Of a DNA stretch of 25,000 nucleotides, positions 19,311 to 25,000 are shown one piece after another. Within the stretch, counting starts at the first letter, position 1; every line of letters begins with the position of its first letter. A model generated the notes under the pieces. It ran no database searches. It saw only the letters and a list, made by a program, of their open reading frames with translations, and was not told the origin of the DNA. The DNA is from Actinidia chinensis (taxonomy: Eukaryota; Streptophyta; Magnoliopsida; Ericales; Actinidiaceae). The translations under genes were made by a program, and so were the position numbers. The DNA lies in contig VIGQ01002100.1 of assembly GCA_009663005.1 (NCBI GenBank), positions 1-25,000 on the forward strand. The letters run 5' to 3'.

Positions 19311-22240
19311 TGTAGCAGCCATCGCCCAAACTTGTTTGGTGAGTTTGGACATGCTTTATGGATTCCAATTGCTAAAAAACTAAACCGGCATCATTATGTC
19401 AAAATCTGTCAACGAATTGGGAAAACCTCTGTAGAAAACATCTGAATTGGGTACAAAAGAGATGATCCATGCACAAATTGAACAAGCAAAGCAGATAAAT
19501 TCCAACCAGAGAATGCGAAGATGGAAAAAGAATGTTGAGGAGCTGGCAAAAAAAAGACGATCTAAACCAGAGTTCGAAGATGAGAAGAAATGCCGTCAGA
19601 GGCATTATGTCCTGACATTTTTGTACGTGTGAAGTTTGGGTGGACAAGTGGTAAACATGATCTGTGACGTTGAAGAACTCTTAGAGAAGTATAAATTTGA
19701 AATTGTTGGCTTCTCATTAATTCACCACCACTTAAAGTTTGAAAGAAGCTAGTTCCAGATTTCTAACAGCTTCGCCTCAAAACATTGAATAATGTGCAGA
19801 TAAAAGTCGAGAACAAAGACCACTCCAAAGATTGGGATTTGTGAAAAATAGAATGGGCGGAATAGGCAAGACAACGTTTTGCTGCTCTTGAATAATAATC
19901 CATAATCATAGCAATGTTTGATTTGTGTCATATGGATGACCGTCTCAAAATCTTGAAAAAAAACATTTGGAAAGATACAGAGGAAGTTGAACGTTTATCA
20001 ATAGATACAACTAATGACTCCAGTGAAGAGAGGTTTTGCAGTAAATTGTCGCATAAACTTTGAGGGAAAGAAGTACTTGTTGCTTTTTAGATGATTTGGG
20101 AGAAAGGTAAATGTAAGGATGTATGGTTCCCAAAATGCCAATATCGAGAAATGGCTGCAAGTTGTTCTGACAACCAAACGTTAAAGTTTGTCGGAAGATG
20201 GGAACTAATCATGAGATAAAGTGGAAGTTTTGCCTGAAAAAGGAGCGGGGGAGATGTTCAACTCAAAGTGACAATGTTGCAGAGTCTCCAACCATCAGAC
20301 ACCATGCTGAAGAAATAGTCAAAAGTGGGGGCTTGCCACTGACTTAAGTTTGTGGGTGGCGCTTTAATAAAAGAAACTTAGTAGAATTTTTGGGGCAGTT
20401 CTTAAGTACTTAAAGTCACCAGCAGAGACTTCGATTAAGACTTGAAAGAAGAAGTGTTTAAAGCCATTACAGTTAGCTATGATTGCTTAACGACATTGAG
20501 AAGAAAATTGTTCTTTCGTTTTGTGGACTGTATCCGGAAGATAATGAGATAAAATCTAATTGATAGGTACTGGAGAGGCAGAGGGCCTTTTTTTCAGGTA
20601 ACTTACTTTGGCAAAGCACGTGTTTATGGGGAGATGCAAATATGGAAGACTTATAGATGCGTCTTTGTTGGAACAGTGCGAGGAGATGATGACATTGAAT
20701 TGTGAAGATGCATGATGTGATTCGAGACTTGGTGTTGTCAATGACTCCCGACGAAAGGAGCTGCTACCTGTAATCTGGAACTCCTAGGAGACGTGCCAGA
20801 GGATGAGGAATGGGAAAGGCACAAGAATTTCGTTTATGGATAACCAACCTTGAGGCAATTTGTCGGAATCTCCTGACTGTCCCATCTCTCGACATTACTA
20901 CTTCGGTGTTCTAAACCTAATGGTGATCCCGGAATCTTTCTTCGCAATATGCCACGACTCCATTCCTTGGGATCTATCTAGCCTGGGTATCATTCTTTGG
21001 GGCCGATTTTCGATATCTAAATTGTCACCTCTTCGTGAACTACGTCTTAACATTGCTCAATTGAATGTTTTCTCCCTGTGGAGCTAAGTGAACTCAAGTC
21101 CCTTTAAGGTGTTTTTGAAGTCAACAAAGACCAAGTTGGAATTGTTCGCGCATCATTTGGATTTTTGGTGAACGACCAATCTTAAAAGATTGAAGATTAA
21201 TAATTTAAAGTTTGGGGGATGCCAATTTGTTGGAGTGAGCCAATTTCTGTTCCTGGGTTGATAGCAAATATAGCTCAAATATGGAAGATTTTGTGTTTCC
21301 CAAACTTTTTTAATGACTTTGGTTAAGCGATAAATGAAGATTAATTGTCGCTATGAGCGGAGCAGCTTTAGTGTCACACTTTCTTCACTCAATTTCACTT
21401 TTCAATGCATAAATCTCCAATACTTCCTTCCAAACAACCAGATCATGGAGAAGAGAAATTAACGGAACTTCATGTTCTTTATTGGCCCAGGAGTTGTGGA
21501 TGGGGTTTTGGGAGGTACAAGAAATTTTAAAGTATGAGGAGGACGAGGAGAAGAATCATGGCATCCTGCCTTGGGCACTAGAGATGTACTTAGTCGTTCG
21601 AAACTTTTTGAACTAGTGGGCCATGGAGAACTGACGACTCTATCAGAATTTGGGGGCACACGAAACACTTGCGAGTTAAATTCTCTTGTCAATTCTTGTT
21701 AAAACAACTGCTTGAAAATGTCGTGAACATAAACTGGCTAGAATGGATGTTTTTGGGATTTAGAAATTTTAACATTGAGTAATCTGAGGAATTTGAATTG
21801 CAATTCTTGAGATGGAAGGACGCACCAGCCCACTTTCAACGTGTTGCAAATCAGCTTAGCCATCTGACTTGAATTGAGACTAACGAATTCCCAATGGAGT
21901 AGCAGGTCTTCTCAATGGATTCATGAGTCAGCAACTATCAATTTGGTAGTGTTGTTTCAGCGAATAACTGTTCTGGACTGAGGGGTGCTTCATGAGGAGA
22001 GAATGTTGAATATAGGCTCACCACAACTGAAGCAGGTGTGGTTGTGTTTTACCTGAATTTTGTTAGCTTTTTTCAAAGTGTATTGCCTTGCGTGGGAAAG
22101 TCATGAGCGCGTGTGATAATCATTGTCCGAACCTGAGAACACTCCTTGACGGCAACAGCGCAACCAATTTAAAGAGGATTGAAGTACGAAAGAAAGTTTT
22201 GTGGATTCAACTAGAGTGGGACACAATGCCACCAAATTAA
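19311..22240 (+). pseudogene. CC-NB-LRR (CNL) disease-resistance gene relic, heavily frameshifted
   Basis: An intact CNL is an intracellular immune receptor that detects pathogen effectors through a coiled-coil, an ATP-binding NB-ARC and leucine-rich repeats. Motifs appear in canonical order but across all three frames. A charged coiled-coil region lies at 19311-19632 (with 'MRRWKKNVEELAKK'). The P-loop MGGIGKTTF is at 19853-19879. Kinase-2, LLLDDLG-like with a shift inside, is near 20071-20100, and RNBS-B VVLTTKR is at 20161-20181. 'VEVLPEKGAGEMF' follows near 20220-20258, then GGLPL (20327-20341), the RNBS-D-like FCGLYPEDNEIK (20519-20554) and KMHDVIRDLVL with MHD at 20708-20716. LRR-like sequence follows, including 'NLRTLLDGNSATNLKRIEV' and a terminal 'WIQLEWD' before TAA at 22238-22240. 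RNBS-D and the coiled coil mark it as CNL, not TIR-type. The NB region is compact and apparently intron-free. An upstream 5'-leader intron is possible (acceptor at 19310). As sequenced it cannot make a full protein. Confidence 0.85.
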
Positions 22241-22269
22241 CTCCTTCACCTCTTGTAAGAAGATTTTAG

Positions 22270-22354
22270 CGAGCAAATCTCTTTTTCCTACCCACAAATT
22301 CCGCGTTCCAAACCAAAGCCCTTCTCAGTCTCTTCATAGAGTCTTTGTTTTAAG

Positions 22355-22400
<46 letters not shown>

Positions 22401-22640
22401 GTACTTTTGAGCTTTGTATTTTAATCTTAATTTTTTTTGTGATAGTTCCACTACGCCTTCAATCTCTTTGTCATTGATGGAATTGATTTTCCTGTGACAC
22501 TCCTTTTTTCACCCACAATTACGCTTTCCACCCCTTCTCAATCGCGGCAGAGAGATCTTTTTTATTGCTTCTGCCTAAGTTTTTGTAATAAGCTGTGTAA
22601 TTTGGAGCTTTGTATTTTAATATTAATATATTTTATTATG
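22270..22640. repeat. Tandemly duplicated 3'-flank sequence after the CNL relic, period about 195 bp
   Basis: Two units (about 22290-22440 and 22490-22636) share 'acccacaa(a)tt', 'cgc(g)tt', 'cccttctca', 'ttgcttctgc(a/c)taagtttt' and 'gagctttgtattttaat'. The matching words sit 193-196 bases apart. Position and AT/T-rich character suggest duplicated 3' untranslated or terminator DNA of the resistance gene, but no transcript evidence is available. Confidence 0.7.
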
Positions 22641-23689
22641 CCCACGACATTTTTTTACATTTTGAATTTCTATATCATAAATATCTCAATTTATTTGGAG
22701 TGATCTGTGTGCAGAGTGAGCAGTTTTTTTCCTTCTAGTATTGTTTATGTTTTTTTTTTTATTTGATACAAGTGATTAATTTCGCAATCAAACTGCAAAA
22801 CGACGGTAATTTTTTGTGGATTCTCAGTCTGAACTACCTGAGCATGGTGGTTGGTAAAAATATTGTACTTTTATTACAAAACTTTGGAAAAATGGCACTC
22901 GGGGATCAGATTTTTCATTTATTTTTCCTTTTCTGTTAGCGTCTTGTTATATTTGGGCAAAGGATTTAGAATAAATTTTGTTTAAGAAAAAAATAAAATT
23001 AACATAGAAATTTTTTTTTTCCTTTTATTTTTCTTCTCCAAATCCTAAAATCCAAAAACAACGGTATGAAAGAATATTTTAATGCAATTTCTTTCCTGAT
23101 GTTTGCTCAAGAATTTGGTGAGGAAAGAAAATAAATTTTGTAAAAAAAAGATTTACGGTCCCGAAAAAGTTACATCGCCTCTTATTTCTTTTAGTTCTAG
23201 AGATTTTTCGTTGTCATTTTCAAAAGTGAAATTTTGTGCTTGAGAATCATAGTCGCGGGATTAAACAAAAAAAACATAGAATTTTAAAGTGAATGATTTA
23301 GCCTAACTTGATAGTGTGAAGTCCATAACCAAGCGAATCTAATTAATTCGTTTAAATTGTATAAAAATATTTCAATTATTTCAATTCTGAAACTGTACAC
23401 TATTGTTTTTACTTAATTAAATCTAAAATGATTTTGTTTGATAAGATTGCCTAATAATTGCATAAACTTGAATACTTTAAATGTAAATAGACGAAGTTGG
23501 GGTCCATCTCTAGGTAGAGTTCTGATTTTATATAAAACATTAGTTGAAGTACCCGCTAAACATTAGACTAACCAAGAACATTCACGATAAGGAAAGTGGC
23601 AAAAAGTTTAAAGTTAAATAAATACAGGAAAATTGGAAATAATATTTTTGGAATTTTTAATTATTTTTATCACCTCCCTCTCATAGAGA
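22641..23689. other. Intergenic stretch, no gene seen
   Basis: AT-rich DNA with T- and A-runs and only very short open frames. I see no repeat partner inside the window. Confidence 0.5.
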
Positions 23690-24060
23690 AATACTTTGTT
23701 GGGCATATTTACTGTTTTTTGTTTTATTTTTTTTAAAAAGAAAAAAGTCTTTAATAAAAAACACATAAGTGTTTAAAATATTATTGTAAACAGTGAAAGT
23801 GTCCTTAGGGTCACCGCAGAAAAGGAGTCTCGGACGCAGGGTCGTCCAAAGTGGGAGGAGAGACATCGGGGAGTGCTACCAGAGGAGGTGGGCAAGTGCG
23901 GGGAGTTGTCATAAGGTTGCAATAGCTTGGCCAAAGTGGGGAAGATGGAGGAGGGAAATGACAAGTTGTTTATGTAAATGATTGAAAATATATTTTATTA
24001 CTTTCAAAATGTTTGAAATTTTAAATTGTACATTTTTTTGAAACAAAAACAGCGATCACT
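23690..24060. mobile_element. Putative reverse-oriented copy of the C-rich-core element
   Basis: A GC-rich, G-biased island (about 23795-23965) interrupts AT-rich DNA. On the reverse strand its core begins 'ccctcctccatcttcccc', like 'cccctcctccatgccact' at 13083. The flanking arm reads 'ctgtttttgtttcaaaaaaa' then 'tgtac', like 'cctgtttttcaaaataaatg' then 'taac' at 12915. The cores otherwise differ in composition. I therefore call it a diverged relative, with modest confidence. Confidence 0.35.
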
Positions 24061-24187
24061 TCTTTGAAACATGCTGAAACATTATACACTAGAATCAAAT
24101 AATTAATAATGAAACTTTACTAAGAATCACACCTAAAGTCCAAATCACTCTCTATCTCGGGTGAGCTTTTCCCCTCGCTATTTTCCC

Positions 24188-24189
24188 TC

Positions 24190-24221
<32 letters not shown>

Positions 24222-24225
24222 CTCT
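24188..24225. repeat. (CT)n microsatellite
   Basis: CT dinucleotides with a few CC interruptions, read on the plus strand. Confidence 0.9.
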
Positions 24226-24251
24226 GCGTTTTATTTACTCTCTCATTAGAG

Positions 24252-24258
24252 TATATAA
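24252..24258 (+). promoter_or_regulatory. Possible core promoter: TATA box next to a CT tract
   Basis: TATATAA follows the CT microsatellite by about 27 bases. Pyrimidine patches near TATA boxes are common in plant core promoters, though a downstream position is more usual. No open frame follows before the window ends, so any gene would have to begin with a non-coding exon or lie outside. Chance occurrence is quite possible in AT-rich DNA. Confidence 0.25.
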
Positions 24259-24339
24259 GATTAGACACCTTTTCACCTATCCATACACGTATATATAATC
24301 GCACAGACCGGTCAGGCGTAAAAAGAAAGTTAAGAACCA

Positions 24340-25000
24340 CGCCTGCACCAATCCAACCATTAATTACACTTTAGTCTTCTTTCAAATTAAAATTATCTTT
24401 TAATCAATACAGTAGTTTCAATATTTATACTTGCCACCCTACAATTTTTTAATAAGCAATTAAATTCCCATAGCTTAATAAAAATAATATTATTAACCAT
24501 CAAAATCAAGAGCGAGTCTCACACCTAATAATGGAATAATACCATATAAATTTTTGTACTAGGAGTGGAAGATGGTTACTTTTTAAAGGGTACTGATCCA
24601 CAACTTGAACCCAATCAAAGAACTTCAATGGTTCTACTATTACGTTACCTGTCTTTAAACAACTTGCAATTGTGAATTGTATTCATTGAAGCATTTCAAC
24701 GGACCATCCGTGGTTAGTACAAAATTTCTCTTTCAACTTCACATATGTGATTGCGTCTGAAAAGAAAAGAACATTGGCAATCACCCAGTCATTCAACTAG
24801 TTTTTTTTTAATTTTCATAATTTGACCAATTCAACGTTCACGTAGCAGAGGAAAGCATTAAAGTTGGGCCTAGCCCGTTTACTATCTTGGTTGGGGTGTT
24901 ACAAAATTACAATCATAATTTTTGTGTATGAGTTTTTCAAATTCCACAAATCGTCAACTCGACCGACCCAAGACCCACCTGACCAAACCTGCTCATCTCT
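24340..25000. other. Intergenic stretch ending in a C-rich repeat fragment
   Basis: No gene is seen. The last 50 bases (about 24952-25000) contain 'actcgaccgacccaagaccc' and 'aaacctgctcatc', resembling degenerate ACCCGACC-type interspersed plant repeats like that at 13975-14050. The fragment is cut by the window edge. Confidence 0.4.

Noticed and set aside
19399..19647. 82-codon minus-strand frame
   Set aside because: It is the antisense shadow of the coiled-coil part of the CNL relic.
21459..21692. 77-codon minus-strand frame
   Set aside because: Antisense to the LRR part of the CNL relic, with no motif.
23773..23981. Overlapping 61-63 codon frames on both strands in the GC-rich island
   Set aside because: Open frames are expected from the local GC-rich, stop-poor composition. 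No family resemblance.
1..25000. CRISPR array or prokaryotic operon
   Set aside because: No regularly spaced identical short repeats, no ribosome-binding-site/start patterns and no long frames. The content is typical of plant intergenic DNA.

Overview
This window looks like plant nuclear DNA, probably from a dicot. It is strongly AT-rich, with long poly-T and poly-A stretches, pyrimidine microsatellites, miniature inverted-repeat elements, a solo LTR, a Mutator-like transposase relic and a CC-NB-LRR resistance-gene relic. I found no intact protein-coding gene. No continuous reading frame exceeds about 107 codons, and every protein similarity I can recognise is broken by frameshifts and stops. 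I found no rRNA, tRNA or CRISPR array, and nothing prokaryotic.

Positions 1-2000 hold two tandem copies of one unit. The first copy is split by a 487-bp solo LTR, and the second still has the empty insertion site. A half-copy of a miniature transposon (family A/B/C here) joins the two copies. Positions 2161-2524 are repeated at 7351-7691. Positions 2607-6500 are a nest of long foldback elements with pyrimidine/purine arms. The second of these encloses a five-unit minisatellite and a decayed MULE transposase N-terminus.

Positions 7692-12440 hold two paralogous blocks, each opening with the same miniature transposon (7692 and 10131). A module shaped like a short exon, a splice donor and an intron occurs three times (near 8660, 11440 and 12060). 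Positions 12885-13460 carry an element with a C-rich core between AT-rich arms. A related copy seems to lie in reverse at about 23690-24060.

Positions 13461-19300 are mostly unassigned intergenic DNA. They include a GT-rich tract, a 57-bp tandem duplication and a compact 114-bp foldback hairpin. The only clear host-gene relic is the CC-NB-LRR pseudogene at 19311-22240 on the plus strand. Its motifs run in canonical order but across shifting frames, and a duplicated 3'-flank-like segment follows it. The last kilobase has a CT microsatellite with a TATA-like motif and a C-rich repeat fragment cut by the window edge.

The genes do not form a pathway. The window records repeated transposon insertion, local duplication and gene decay. 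Some of the frame damage could instead be uncorrected sequencing error, because long G homopolymers are present. All repeat alignments were made by eye, so boundaries are approximate unless stated otherwise.
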